From assembly GCA_947589095.1 (NCBI GenBank), contig CANQBX010000006.1:1-64000 (forward strand): 64,000 nucleotides of DNA, in the 5' to 3' direction. The notes beneath the pieces are model-generated. The model saw only the letters and a list, made by a program, of their open reading frames with translations. It was not told the DNA's origin and did not search any database. The position numbers and the translations under genes were made by a program. Positions 1 to 10,629 of this stretch are shown piece by piece. Every line of letters begins with the position of its first letter. Positions within the stretch are counted from its first letter, which is position 1. The DNA comes from an uncultured Lachnospiraceae bacterium. GTDB taxonomy: Bacteria; Bacillota; Clostridia; Lachnospirales; Lachnospiraceae.

Positions 1-2225
1 GGTGTGCGCTCTGGTTCTGGCCGATTGATAAAGCTGATTTGCTGCCAAGTAGAAGTGAGTTTCTGTTTGACATGTCGCTGATTTTGGAAGGCACAATGGC
101 ATCCGTAAATGTAAGTAGAGAGGCTAAAGGCGGACAGCTGTCATTGTTCCCTACAGAAATGGAACAGATTGCACTGGATATAGTTGCTACCTATGGTTCC
201 GGATCTGTGGTAGATATTCCGCGTCTGCGTAAAGAAAATCCGCGTCTTAATCTTGCATATGAGATTGCTGAAAAGAACCATTTTATGCATTGGGAATTGG
301 AGTTTGCTGATCTCTTTGCAGAGAGAGGAGGGTTCGATCTAGTAGTAGGTAATCCTCCATGGATTGCACTTAAATGGAATGAATTAGACGTTATTTCTGA
401 TATGGAACCAAGAGTAGTAATAAAAAAATACTCTGCAAGTCAGATCAATAGCGAACGTCTTAGGATGCTTTTTACAAAAGAAAGAATGGATTTATACCTC
501 TCTGAATATTCAGAAACATCTGGGACACAGAGTTATTTGAATGCTGTACAGAATTATTCAATTCTTAGTGGAATGAAAACAAATCTGTACAAATGCTTTA
601 TTCCGCTTAGCTGGTATATAGGAAATAATGATGCTGTCATGTCATTTCTTCATCCCGAAGGGACATATGACGATCCCAAAGGTGGAGTGTTTAGAGCGTA
701 TATGTATCCGAAGTTGAAGAGACACTATCAGTTTGTAAACGAAAAGTTTCTCTTTAAAGAAATAAGTCATACATCTATCTACAGCATTAATATTTATTGC
801 AATAGAGAGAGTACAAGTTTTGAACAAATATCGTCATTATATGATCCCATAACTATTGATCGATCACAAGAGGACAAAGGAAGTAAACTGGTTCCGGAGA
901 TAAAAGATGAGAATGGCGATTGGAATATATCTGGGCACAAGGATAGAATTGTACAGATAACCAAGTCGGATCTGAGGGTTTTGGCACGTCTGTTTGATGA
1001 TGAAAAAATGCCAAATGAAACAAGAATGCCATCTATTTATTCTAAGGATTTGATGTGTGTTTTGGAAAAACTTGCTTTACAAGAGAAACGAATAGGTGAC
1101 TTGAGTAATACTGTTTACATGACCCAATTCTTAGACGAAACAGCATGCCAGAAGAAAGGGATAATCGAGCCTGTAAATGGTTTTTCAGAAAATGTTCATG
1201 GTCTTGTATATGCAGGCCCTTACATTGGAATTGGAAATCCTTTATATAAAACTCCCCGACAAGAGAAATCCGAAAAAGCGGATTACGATAGAATAGATCT
1301 TACTTTTATTGATGATGATTATTATCAAAGAAATATATATCAAGTAAACCATAATTCAGATTATGACGATCCGCAAACTCCTTGGGGGACAAGTTATACT
1401 TCAGAATACAGGTATGTAGTTCGAAGAAGATTGGGGTTAAACCAAGAAAGAACTTTAATGGGTGCAATAATTCCGCCTGGTCCAAGCCATATAAATGGTA
1501 TTTTTGGGATGTGCTTTAGAGATATAAAGAATTTGGTTTTTGTCTCCGCACTACTTGAATCGTTGCCCTATGACTATTTTGTTCGCGCTCTTGGAAAAGG
1601 CGATATTTATAATGATACCGCTGGAAAATTTCCGCTTCCAGATGCTGTCTATCAAAATGAATTGATAGGAAGAACAATGCTGTTAAATTGCGTAAACAAA
1701 TATTATCGCGCATTATGGAATAAAGTTCTGCCTGAGATGCCAGTTGAAGGAAAATGGGCAAAAGAAGATCCTAGATTGGATAATAGATACTTTAAGTTTT
1801 CGAATTGGACGCCTAATACGTTTGTAAGAACTGATTATGCACGACGTGAATTGCTGGTTGAGATTGATGTTTTGGTTGCAATGAGTCTCGGTATTACACT
1901 TCATGAATTGAAAAACTTGTATTGCTTACAGTTTCCTGTTCATAAAAAGTATGAGGATGATACTTGGTATGATGTGAACGGTAGGATTGTTTTTACAATT
2001 AACAAAGGGCTTCCTGGTGTAGGTTTCTCACGTGCTGAGTGGGAAAACGGAATCAAAGATGCACCTGAGAACAAAAAATTCTATCGAACGGTTATTGATG
2101 ATACCATGCCCGAAGGTCCTATAGAGAGGACGATAGAATACGTTGCACCATTTGATCGCTGTGATCGGGAGAAAGATTACGAAATCGCTTGGGATTTCTT
2201 TGAGAAGAAATATAAGGGCTGCTAA
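1..2225 (+). CDS. N6-adenine DNA methyltransferase, DrmMI/Eco57I type (5' end cut by window)
   Basis: The frame is open from the first bases, so the N-terminus lies outside the window; the 741 codons seen are the C-terminal part of a larger protein. The motif NPPW (DNA near 351-362), preceded by FDLVVG, is motif IV of N6-adenine DNA methyltransferases of the Eco57I/type IIG group. The flanking text (HWELEF..LFAERGGFDLVVGNPPW) is the style of the large methylases found with DISARM class 1 (DrmMI). The SAM-binding motif I would be upstream. The long C-terminal part probably carries target recognition. The next gene starts 49 nt downstream in the same direction, so this is the first visible gene of a defence operon. 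Expected role: marking host DNA so that the downstream helicase-nuclease spares it. A BREX PglX-like or stand-alone type IIG enzyme is the alternative. Confidence 0.82.
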   Translation, partial: CALWFWPIDKADLLPSRSEFLFDMSLILEGTMASVNVSREAKGGQLSLFPTEMEQIALDIVATYGSGSVVDIPRLRKENPRLNLAYEIAEKNHFMHWELEFADLFAERGGFDLVVGNPPWIALKWNELDVISDMEPRVVIKKYSASQINSERLRMLFTKERMDLYLSEYSETSGTQSYLNAVQNYSILSGMKTNLYKCFIPLSWYIGNNDAVMSFLHPEGTYDDPKGGVFRAYMYPKLKRHYQFVNEKFLFKEISHTSIYSINIYCNRESTSFEQISSLYDPITIDRSQEDKGSKLVPEIKDENGDWNISGHKDRIVQITKSDLRVLARLFDDEKMPNETRMPSIYSKDLMCVLEKLALQEKRIGDLSNTVYMTQFLDETACQKKGIIEPVNGFSENVHGLVYAGPYIGIGNPLYKTPRQEKSEKADYDRIDLTFIDDDYYQRNIYQVNHNSDYDDPQTPWGTSYTSEYRYVVRRRLGLNQERTLMGAIIPPGPSHINGIFGMCFRDIKNLVFVSALLESLPYDYFVRALGKGDIYNDTAGKFPLPDAVYQNELIGRTMLLNCVNKYYRALWNKVLPEMPVEGKWAKEDPRLDNRYFKFSNWTPNTFVRTDYARRELLVEIDVLVAMSLGITLHELKNLYCLQFPVHKKYEDDTWYDVNGRIVFTINKGLPGVGFSRAEWENGIKDAPENKKFYRTVIDDTMPEGPIERTIEYVAPFDRCDREKDYEIAWDFFEKKYKGC

Positions 2226-2274
2226 TTCTTTGCAAAAGAAAAATGATATACAATTGAGAAAAAGGAGAAGAAAT

Positions 2275-4257
2275 ATGAACAGTAAAAATGCGCTTACAAG
2301 TGCGGTAATGCTTGAGACACAATGGGTAACTCGAAAAAAGGATATTTTGGATCTTATTACGCCTTTTGTTGAGTATTGTGTTGCAATGAGTACGAGTTTG
2401 GGGGAGATGGTTGACATATCGAAAGTCATTGCAGCGATGCACAGTAACTTTGGATATGTAGATATGCCAGAGATAATAATTAAAAGGATTTTTCAAAGAA
2501 ATACTCAGTTTTTTCAGAAAAAGCAAAGAAAATATTATCTTGTAAAATCACTAGATAGTGTTGTTGAAAGAATAGAAACGCGACGGAAAGAATGCGATTT
2601 AATTATTGATTCTGTTGGAGGAGCCTTGTTTCAATATCTAGAAAGTCACTGTCAACATGAAAAAGTTTGTTCAAAAGAACAGGCTTTAAACCTTTTGCAT
2701 ATGTTTTTTGCTTTTTATGGAATTGATATTAGCATTGATAGATTGCGAATAGATGCAATATCACGAAAAACATCAGAAGCTTTTTATTATATAGCTAGGT
2801 TTATTGCCGAGGGACAGATTCATAATACCGTTGAATATAAATATATTCTTGATCTTGTTAAGGGGTATTATCTCGAAACAGTATTATATCTTCAACCAGA
2901 CAATGGGAATTTGATGTCTGCAAACTACAAAGCTGTTGTTTTTTATTATGATACGCCATTCCTTTTGCGGTTATTAGGATATCAGAGTGAGCAGGAAAAA
3001 AAGAAGGCAGAAAGTTTACATGAAATGTTGAAAAGACAGAATGCTAGTTTCCGTTACTTCCCGCAAACAAGAAATGAGATTATTAACATTCTTACAGCGT
3101 ATGAATATTCTATAAATTCCAATGTGTTATCAAATAGGACATTAGACGGATTGGACGCTAAGCATTATACAGAGTCAGATGTGGATAGACTTAAAAATAA
3201 TTTTCATGTAACTCTTAGTAGAAAATATGGCATTGAACTGACGGAATTACCTAATTATTCTCAAAAATCTAATGGTAGTGTGGATGAAAGATTTGTTATT
3301 AATGAGAAAGATGCAGAATTATTTGTACGAAATAAGGTGGGACATTATAAGCCAGAAAGTTTGAAAGCAGATATTGATTCTGCCATTGCCATTCATAAAC
3401 TACGTAATGGCTTTGAAGGAAATAGAATTGAAAATTGCCGTCATTTGTTTGTCACAACAAATATAGAGTTTGTCAACGCATTTAATCAATACTATAGGAG
3501 AGAAATAGATAGTGACAATTTTGATTTGACAATAGATGTAGGACGTCTTGCAGCAATTACCTGGGTAAAGAGTAATAATATAGATGCAGATATTCCAGAG
3601 TTACAATTATTAGAAAATGCTTATTCAGCGCAGCAGCCGACACCAGAACTTATTGAAAAAATGTCGGAAGTGTTAAGTAAAATGGAAGCAGAGGGTATTT
3701 TGAGTTATGAAGAGGCAGTCACAATTCGATCGGATCATTTTGTGAGAAAAGAATTGCTCTTGAAGACTAATGGTCAAGTTGAAAAGATAACGGAGCCTTT
3801 TGTTGAACAAATACGGGAGGAGTATGAATACCGTTTAGTAAATCAAACTCGTGAAGATACAAAGAGTGAATTATATGCCTCTTTTCGCGAAAAAGAGGAG
3901 AAAACATATAAGGAAATTTGTCATAATGCAGAACGTATGGCTCATGAGGAGGCAGTAAAAGTAAAGAGAAAATTTATTAAGCGCGTAAATGGTATTATTA
4001 TTTTCATCTCTGTTGTTATATTCTTGGCAGGAATATATGGATGCGTTCATAGTAACTCTTGGGGCTGGAATATTCCTTATGGCATGTTTATAGCTTTATC
4101 ATGTATTTCTATATATGATACAGTAAAATCAAGGCGGATATGGATTTCAAAGTTGATAGATAAACATGCCAATATGAAAGAAACGAAAGCATTTGATTTA
4201 AATTATAATAAATACATAACTATTTACGACATGCAACGGCATTTGGATAGTAAATGA
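2275..4257 (+). CDS. PIN-like domain protein with C-terminal membrane anchor, defence operon member
   Basis: 660 aa; start chosen at the ATG behind AAAGGAGAAG (2261-2270), not the longer frame that overlaps the methylase. I do not recognise a named family for the whole protein. Around residues 225-240 the text FYYDTPFLLRLLG, followed later by an acidic DIDSAIA and LFVTTN, resembles the beta-strand/aspartate pattern of PIN-like nucleases. Residues about 545-585 are highly charged and probably coiled-coil. Residues about 588-640 contain two hydrophobic segments (IIIFISVVIFLAGIYG and MFIALSCISI) that should form a membrane hairpin. It lies between the methylase and the giant helicase in one operon, so it is probably part of the same system, perhaps as a membrane-tethered RNase effector. 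The PIN call is by motif shape only; codon use is AT-rich like its neighbours. Confidence 0.6.
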   Translation: MNSKNALTSAVMLETQWVTRKKDILDLITPFVEYCVAMSTSLGEMVDISKVIAAMHSNFGYVDMPEIIIKRIFQRNTQFFQKKQRKYYLVKSLDSVVERIETRRKECDLIIDSVGGALFQYLESHCQHEKVCSKEQALNLLHMFFAFYGIDISIDRLRIDAISRKTSEAFYYIARFIAEGQIHNTVEYKYILDLVKGYYLETVLYLQPDNGNLMSANYKAVVFYYDTPFLLRLLGYQSEQEKKKAESLHEMLKRQNASFRYFPQTRNEIINILTAYEYSINSNVLSNRTLDGLDAKHYTESDVDRLKNNFHVTLSRKYGIELTELPNYSQKSNGSVDERFVINEKDAELFVRNKVGHYKPESLKADIDSAIAIHKLRNGFEGNRIENCRHLFVTTNIEFVNAFNQYYRREIDSDNFDLTIDVGRLAAITWVKSNNIDADIPELQLLENAYSAQQPTPELIEKMSEVLSKMEAEGILSYEEAVTIRSDHFVRKELLLKTNGQVEKITEPFVEQIREEYEYRLVNQTREDTKSELYASFREKEEKTYKEICHNAERMAHEEAVKVKRKFIKRVNGIIIFISVVIFLAGIYGCVHSNSWGWNIPYGMFIALSCISIYDTVKSRRIWISKLIDKHANMKETKAFDLNYNKYITIYDMQRHLDSK

Positions 4258-4302
4258 TATTATTGTTTGTGTGTAATTATGCTATGAGGGAGGACATGCA
4301 GT

Positions 4303-7300
4303 ATGTTACCATCCGTACTTGCAAAGCAATTAGAAAAAGGTATCGGGGATTATATTGAAACCACATTTCCAATGACGAATGAACCTTTCAGAGGCTCCGT
4401 CCGGAATATGCTGGAGACAAAGGATTCTGTTTACCACGAACCCTATGTATCTGTGCGCCTTCCTTTTCGTGTGGCAGAACAGATGCCGGACTGTTTCGAG
4501 GCGATCCATCCTGCATACCTCCCGTATGTTCATCAAGATATAGCTTTTAAGAGACTGATAGGGGATGATGGGCAATCTACCTTGATTGCAACCGGTACGG
4601 GATCCGGTAAGACGGAGTGCTTCTTGTATCCTATTTTGGAGTACTGTTATCAGCATCGAGGAGAGAATGGCATTAAGGCACTCATTATTTATCCGATGAA
4701 TGCGCTTGCGACAGATCAGGCTAGGCGTATTGCTGAACTTATTCACAAAAGCCTGGAGTTACGGGGAAATGTGACTGTTGGTATGTATGTCGGTGGTCGT
4801 GAGCATACTCCGAGTCGTATGATGAGCGAAGATAATGTCATCACGGATCATGAGACGTTGCTTAATACGCCGCCAGACATTCTTATGACGAACTATAAGA
4901 TGCTGGATTACCTGCTTGTTCGTCCGAAGGATGCCGGACTTTGGAAGGATAACGCACCGGATACACTGAAATATATTGCTGTCGATGAGTTACATACTTT
5001 TGATGGTGCGCAGGGCACGGACCTGGCCTGCTTGCTTCGACGTCTGAAATCTCGTCTGTGGACACCGGCAGGCTATCTTTGCTGTATCGGAACATCTGCA
5101 ACGATGGGATCCAAAGACAACGGAAAAGGGATTCTTGAGTACGCATCGGAGATCTTTGGAGAACCGTTTGAAGAGAATGCAGTCATCACGGAGGATAGAC
5201 TTTCACCAGCAGAGTTTTTTGCAGATTCTGATATTACAGATTTTACAATTCCGGCAGATGAACAGGTTAGGAAACTCATCACTCTGACTCAGCAGGATGA
5301 CGAGAAAGCCTATATCGCTGAGGCAGTAAAGGCATGGACGAATCTTCCTGGTACCGATATTTCAACACCGGAGGGAAAGATCGTTTTAGGTAAGCAGTTG
5401 GTGCATCACAGCTTTATGCAGGCGATGATTTCTTTCATAAAGGGGAATTATTATCAAGTATCAGCAATCGTTGATGAATTGCAGGTCAATTATCCGGCAC
5501 TGAAAGAGATGAAAGACCCGGAAGAAGCTGTAAATGCGCTTTTGGCGCTTATTTCCTATGCCAGAACAGGATCGGCAGAAAGTATGCGGCCTTTCTTAAA
5601 CGTTCAGGTTCAGCTTTGGATGAGGGAATTGCGTCGTCTGGTGGCAAAGGTGTCACCGAAGATGGTTGCATATTCCATAGCACATGATCTGAACACTCAG
5701 CAGGCGAAACAATATCTGCCTGTGGTAAACTGCCGTGATTGCGGAGCTACCGGATGGACGTCGATATTAAGTGAACGTATGAATGCAACCATTACAAGCC
5801 TGGAAGCATTCTATAACCTGTATTTTAAGGCGGATGAAAAAATCGTGATGATGTTCCCTCATAAGGAGAGCGATTGTCCGCGGGGGTTCATAGAATCTCA
5901 GTTATGCCCTGAGTGTTTGCAGGTAAAGATCGGCGAGAACGTATCTGCATCTTGTGACAATTGTGGAGCTGATACGGTTAAAGTCCTGATTCCGAATCCG
6001 ATTAAAACTTCAGGTTCTAAAAATCATAAGCAGTTTGTGTGCCCGTTTTGCGGATCAAAGCGTGGCATCTCCCTGATGGGGCTTCGGAGCGCCACGGAAA
6101 TCAGCACGAGTATCTCACAACTGTTTGCATCAAAATTCAATGATGACAAAAAGACGTTGGCATTTTCCGATAATGTCCAGGATGCTGCGCATCGTGCAGG
6201 ATTCTTTAATGCAAGAACATGGAGATTTGGTTTTAGAAGTGCACTTCAGCGTTATGTAGAGAATGGTGGCGCAGGGAAGTCGCTTGCTGATTTCACAAAG
6301 GGGTTCATCGATTACTGGCATGATCAGATGGACGATGAAAGTTTTGTCAGTTTCTTTATTGCTCCGAATATGACCTGGATGCGTGCCTATGAGGAAATGA
6401 TCCAGAATCGTAAGCTGGGTAAGGATGCCCTTGCCAAAAAGCTGATGTCAGATATAGAAAAAAGGATCTCCTATGAGATCATGCTTGAGTATGGACTTAC
6501 AAGCTGCATCGGACGAACACTGGAGAAGTTCGGCTGTTCCTGCCTGTCATTCAAGGAGGAAGAACTTCTTGAGGTCGCCGGGAATGTGCATGAGCGTGTG
6601 ACCAATGAGATCGGGGCATTGCCGAATACATCTGCGAAGCGATATGAGCAGATGGTTGCGGGCTACGTAGACATCATGCGGCAGAATGGTGCATTTGATG
6701 ACGATGCATTCTATCTGTTTCTGAAAGAAAATGGAAATACCTACCTGCTCTCCAATGATCGGGTGAGCTGGATGCCAGGAAGGCAGTCCGGAAGAAATAC
6801 GCCACGATTTATTTTTAAGCAGAATAATCCCAAAGGAAAACGAAATTTCAATTTTGATACGGTGGCAGAGAGTAAGTACACAGACTGGATTTCTTCATGC
6901 TGCGATGAATTTATGACTGAGCCATCGACCTTTACAATGATCAGCCAGATTATTTTGGAGGAACTGGTGAAGTCCGGGATAGTGGCGACGATTCAGATTG
7001 CTTCGGACTATGTAGTCTATGGCCTGGATAAGGATCGTGTATATATCACTGATAAGGTGATTCAGCTTAAGTGCGATACTTGTGGAATTGGCCATGCTGT
7101 TTCTGAAGAAAATAAGGATTTATGGGATGGAGCGCCTTGCACGAGAAGTGTCTGCAACGGCTCGTTTGAAGCATCAGAGTGCGATGAGTTGGATTATTAT
7201 GGAAAGCTTTTTACATCTGGTGATATTGCCAGAATAAATGCCAAGGAGCACACAGGACTCCTGGAGAGGGAGGACAGGGAAGCTCTGGAGGTAGATTTCA

Positions 7301-10300
7301 AGCGGAGTAAGGATGAACAGAAGGTCTGGGACCCGAATGTTCTGTCCTGTACGCCAACGCTTGAAATGGGTATCGATATCGGTGACCTTTCCACCGTCAT
7401 CCTTTGCAGTATGCCTCCGGCTCAGGCACAATTCCTGCAGCGTACCGGGCGTGCAGGACGTAAAGATGGAAATGCATTGATGCTGGCTGTAGCGGCTGCG
7501 AGACCGCATGATCTGTACTTCTATGCGGATCCGCTGGATATGATGGAAGGCAATGTACAGCCACCGAAGATCTTCCTGAAGGCTTCTGCTGTTTTGGAGC
7601 GTCAGTTTGTTGCCTATTGCATGGATTCCTGGGTGAAGCGCGGAGTACCGGAACAGTCTATCCCTAAAAATATCGGTATAATCCTTGGGAAATTAGAGAA
7701 CCATCCGATGGATATGTTCCCGTTTAATTTCCTTAGCTATGTGCAGAATAATCTTACACATCTGCAGAACTCCTTCATCCAGCTGTTTGTTCAGTACCTG
7801 GATAATACGGCAAAGCAGGAACTGAAAGAATTTGCTCAGGGAGACCGTCTCAAAAAGAGTCCGATGCATATGAGCATCCTTGAAGCTTTTGAGGCGATGA
7901 AAAAGCAGAGAGATTCTTTGTCAGCAAGTATACAGCAACTGAAGGACATGGTGAAGGATCTGCAAAGCAAGCCGAAGGATTCTTCTTATGAGGATGAAAT
8001 AAAAGAACTGAAGGCAGAGCAGGCAGCTCTCATCAATGTATTAAAGGAACTGAACAAGAAAGATGTGTTTAATTTCTTATCTGATGAAGGACTGCTTCCA
8101 AACTATGCCTTCCCGGAGGCCGGAATTATTCTGAAGGCCATTCTTTATCGTAAGGACGAGGCAGATGCCGGCGAAGGTGAAGCAAAGAAAAAATATAGGA
8201 AGTCTGTTTATGAATATAGCCGTAGTGCTTCGGCAGCAATTAGTGAATTCGCGCCAAATAATAGCTTTTACGTTGACGGAAGAAAGCTGACGATAGATCA
8301 GATCGATCTGACTAGCTCCCAGTCGGCAAAGTGGAGATTGTGTCCAAACTGCTCTCATGCGCAGATTGAAGAAGTCGGAAAGAATACTGCATGCTGTCCG
8401 CAGTGTGGAAGCCCGGCATGGGCGGATTCCGGACAGGTTCGTAACATGTTGAAAGTGCAGATGGTCTATTCCAACATGGATTATACCAAGAGCCTTATTT
8501 CTGATGAAAGCGATGACCGGTCAAACGTATTCTACTGTAAGCAGTTGTTGGTAGACGTAGACGAAGACCATGATATTTCAAGCGCTTACCAGATGGATAA
8601 TGAAGAGTTTGCATTCGGTTATGAGTTTGTAAAGAAGGCTACTCTCAGAGAGATCAATTTCGGTGAAAGCGACATGGTGGGAGAAAAGCTTTCTGTGTCC
8701 GGTGTTGAGGATGTCAGAAAAGGCTTCAAGATCTGTAAATACTGCGGAAAGATTCAGCCGGATCATGGAAAGGAAGTACATACATTCTACTGTAAGACCA
8801 GGAAGATGCCTGCATCCAGCAACGATCCCTTTGAAGAGTGCTTATTCCTTTACCGTGAGTTTGCAACGGAGGCACTGCGTATTCTGATCCCTGCCACTAC
8901 AATGGATTCCTCCAATGTACGAACAGAATCATTTACAGCCGCTTTCATGCTTGGAATGAAGGAATATTTTGGCAATGTGGATCACCTGCGGGCAACAGTT
9001 AGCGAGGTGCCGATTCCGGATGCTGATTACCGGAAGCAGTATCTTGTTATATACGATTCCATTCCTGGTGGTACGGGATATTTGAAGCAGTTGATGAACG
9101 AAAAGAATTCGCTCATCGACATCTTTGAGCGTGCGCTTCAGAAGCTGGAGCAGTGCTCCTGCAAAGAGGATCCGCAGAAAGATGGCTGCTATCATTGCCT
9201 GTATGCGTATAGGCAGAGCCAGAATATCGGCGATATTTCACGTAGCACGGCAATCCGGATCCTGCGTTCTATTTTGAGCGGAAAAGACAATCTGACAAAG
9301 ATTGAGAAGCTGGCCAGCGTTCCCGTCAATTCCTTGTTTGACAGTGAATTGGAGCGACGGTTTGTGGAAGCTCTTGCTCAGATGGGAAATGAGAACCGTA
9401 AGGTGGATATTTCCAAGTCGCTTATTTCAGGCAAGGAAGGATACATATTAAAGATCAATGATCAGACATGGGAAATTGAACCTCAGGTATTACTTGATGC
9501 TACTCAGGGTGTCAAAGTAAGCTGCAAGCCGGACTTCATCATTAGCCCTGTCGGTAAATCGGATAAGCTTCCGGTCGCAATCTTCACAGATGGGTTTATC
9601 TATCATAAAGATAAAGTTGCAGATGATACCTTAAAGCGAGAGGCAATCCGGAGAAGCGGAAGATATCGTGTATGGAGCCTCAGCTGGAGAGACGTACAAT
9701 CTGTGTTTACACAGCAGGGAGATTACTTCACTCCTACATTGACTTATGAGAAGATGCCGTCCGGCACAAAGATGTACCTGCCTACGATCAGTGCGGCTAA
9801 AGCGGATGCTTTAAGACCGAATAAAATGTCCGCTATGGAACTGCTGATGAGATATCTGGAACTGGATGGATCTGATAAGTTATTTGCAGCACATGCGCAC
9901 GGCATATCGCTGTCGCTTCTGGAACCGACTAAGGCAGCAAGTTCTATCGATTTCATCAATTGGAATGATGTTACAGGAAAGGTGAACGGGCAGACTCATT
10001 ATACGGAAGATGATTTTGTACAGCCGGGAACATTTTTCGGAACGTGGATTCCACGAAGTGATAATACCCATCTTTACATGTATGCCGGAATTCTGGCAGC
10101 GAAGATGAAGGCTGACAGGAATGCAGCTGTTTCAGTGTGTGCAGTGCTGGATGATCGTAAAAACGCCAGAACAGATAAGTATGAACAGGAATGGAATGGT
10201 TTCTGGCAGTTCTCCAATGTGATGCAGTTTGATGATCAGTTTATTGCTGTATGTTACACAGGACTGGACAATCAGACGTATTCAGCATTGCCTAATGGCA

Positions 10301-10626
10301 AGGTGGAGACCGCAGCAGAGGATGTTGCACCGGCTGAAGTATCTATGGAAGCCTGGGAGGAGATTAAATCCATACTGTTTGATGATATCAGCAAGAGTAT
10401 TGCCGATGGATGTAAAGCGCGTGGTATTCCTGCTCCGGAAGAAGCTGGTTATGAGCTGGCAGATGCATCCGGAGAAGTCATTGCTGAAATAGAGTTGGCG
10501 TGGATTGAGAAGAAGATAGGATTTATGACCGAAGATCAGGCAGAAGATATTGAAAAGGCCAAAGCTTCAGGTTGGAAGATATTTACTGTATCGGATGAGA
10601 TAGATGATACGTTCAAGGAGGTGTGA
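4303..10626 (+). CDS. Giant DEAD/DEAH helicase with DUF1998 and PD-(D/E)XK nuclease domains (DruE / DrmA-DrmB-like)
   Basis: 2107 aa. Superfamily 2 helicase motifs: Walker A TGTGSGKT (97-104), DELH box (228-231), SAT (265-267), then motifs V/VI LEMGIDIG (about 1018) and QRTGRAGR (about 1045). Zinc-binding CxxC pairs lie at about 476, 545-590 and 1346-1371; a charged coiled coil spans about 1195-1255. A DUF1998 region with a Cys cluster (about 1510-1650, GGTGYLKQ and CYHCLYAY) is as in MrfA, DrmB and DruE. About 1676-1800 carries a nuclease-like stretch (CKPDFII, then LPVAIFTDGFIYH, then KREAIRRSGR) of the PD-(D/E)XK/Vsr type. The length matches DruE (about 2100 aa), while the operon resembles DISARM, where these functions are split between DrmA and DrmB. 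Start ATG follows GGGAGGA. It is the probable DNA-translocating core of the system. Neighbour spacing is 45 nt upstream and 3 nt downstream. Confidence 0.85.
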   Translation: MLPSVLAKQLEKGIGDYIETTFPMTNEPFRGSVRNMLETKDSVYHEPYVSVRLPFRVAEQMPDCFEAIHPAYLPYVHQDIAFKRLIGDDGQSTLIATGTGSGKTECFLYPILEYCYQHRGENGIKALIIYPMNALATDQARRIAELIHKSLELRGNVTVGMYVGGREHTPSRMMSEDNVITDHETLLNTPPDILMTNYKMLDYLLVRPKDAGLWKDNAPDTLKYIAVDELHTFDGAQGTDLACLLRRLKSRLWTPAGYLCCIGTSATMGSKDNGKGILEYASEIFGEPFEENAVITEDRLSPAEFFADSDITDFTIPADEQVRKLITLTQQDDEKAYIAEAVKAWTNLPGTDISTPEGKIVLGKQLVHHSFMQAMISFIKGNYYQVSAIVDELQVNYPALKEMKDPEEAVNALLALISYARTGSAESMRPFLNVQVQLWMRELRRLVAKVSPKMVAYSIAHDLNTQQAKQYLPVVNCRDCGATGWTSILSERMNATITSLEAFYNLYFKADEKIVMMFPHKESDCPRGFIESQLCPECLQVKIGENVSASCDNCGADTVKVLIPNPIKTSGSKNHKQFVCPFCGSKRGISLMGLRSATEISTSISQLFASKFNDDKKTLAFSDNVQDAAHRAGFFNARTWRFGFRSALQRYVENGGAGKSLADFTKGFIDYWHDQMDDESFVSFFIAPNMTWMRAYEEMIQNRKLGKDALAKKLMSDIEKRISYEIMLEYGLTSCIGRTLEKFGCSCLSFKEEELLEVAGNVHERVTNEIGALPNTSAKRYEQMVAGYVDIMRQNGAFDDDAFYLFLKENGNTYLLSNDRVSWMPGRQSGRNTPRFIFKQNNPKGKRNFNFDTVAESKYTDWISSCCDEFMTEPSTFTMISQIILEELVKSGIVATIQIASDYVVYGLDKDRVYITDKVIQLKCDTCGIGHAVSEENKDLWDGAPCTRSVCNGSFEASECDELDYYGKLFTSGDIARINAKEHTGLLEREDREALEVDFKRSKDEQKVWDPNVLSCTPTLEMGIDIGDLSTVILCSMPPAQAQFLQRTGRAGRKDGNALMLAVAAARPHDLYFYADPLDMMEGNVQPPKIFLKASAVLERQFVAYCMDSWVKRGVPEQSIPKNIGIILGKLENHPMDMFPFNFLSYVQNNLTHLQNSFIQLFVQYLDNTAKQELKEFAQGDRLKKSPMHMSILEAFEAMKKQRDSLSASIQQLKDMVKDLQSKPKDSSYEDEIKELKAEQAALINVLKELNKKDVFNFLSDEGLLPNYAFPEAGIILKAILYRKDEADAGEGEAKKKYRKSVYEYSRSASAAISEFAPNNSFYVDGRKLTIDQIDLTSSQSAKWRLCPNCSHAQIEEVGKNTACCPQCGSPAWADSGQVRNMLKVQMVYSNMDYTKSLISDESDDRSNVFYCKQLLVDVDEDHDISSAYQMDNEEFAFGYEFVKKATLREINFGESDMVGEKLSVSGVEDVRKGFKICKYCGKIQPDHGKEVHTFYCKTRKMPASSNDPFEECLFLYREFATEALRILIPATTMDSSNVRTESFTAAFMLGMKEYFGNVDHLRATVSEVPIPDADYRKQYLVIYDSIPGGTGYLKQLMNEKNSLIDIFERALQKLEQCSCKEDPQKDGCYHCLYAYRQSQNIGDISRSTAIRILRSILSGKDNLTKIEKLASVPVNSLFDSELERRFVEALAQMGNENRKVDISKSLISGKEGYILKINDQTWEIEPQVLLDATQGVKVSCKPDFIISPVGKSDKLPVAIFTDGFIYHKDKVADDTLKREAIRRSGRYRVWSLSWRDVQSVFTQQGDYFTPTLTYEKMPSGTKMYLPTISAAKADALRPNKMSAMELLMRYLELDGSDKLFAAHAHGISLSLLEPTKAASSIDFINWNDVTGKVNGQTHYTEDDFVQPGTFFGTWIPRSDNTHLYMYAGILAAKMKADRNAAVSVCAVLDDRKNARTDKYEQEWNGFWQFSNVMQFDDQFIAVCYTGLDNQTYSALPNGKVETAAEDVAPAEVSMEAWEEIKSILFDDISKSIADGCKARGIPAPEEAGYELADASGEVIAEIELAWIEKKIGFMTEDQAEDIEKAKASGWKIFTVSDEIDDTFKEV

Positions 10627-10629
10627 TAG

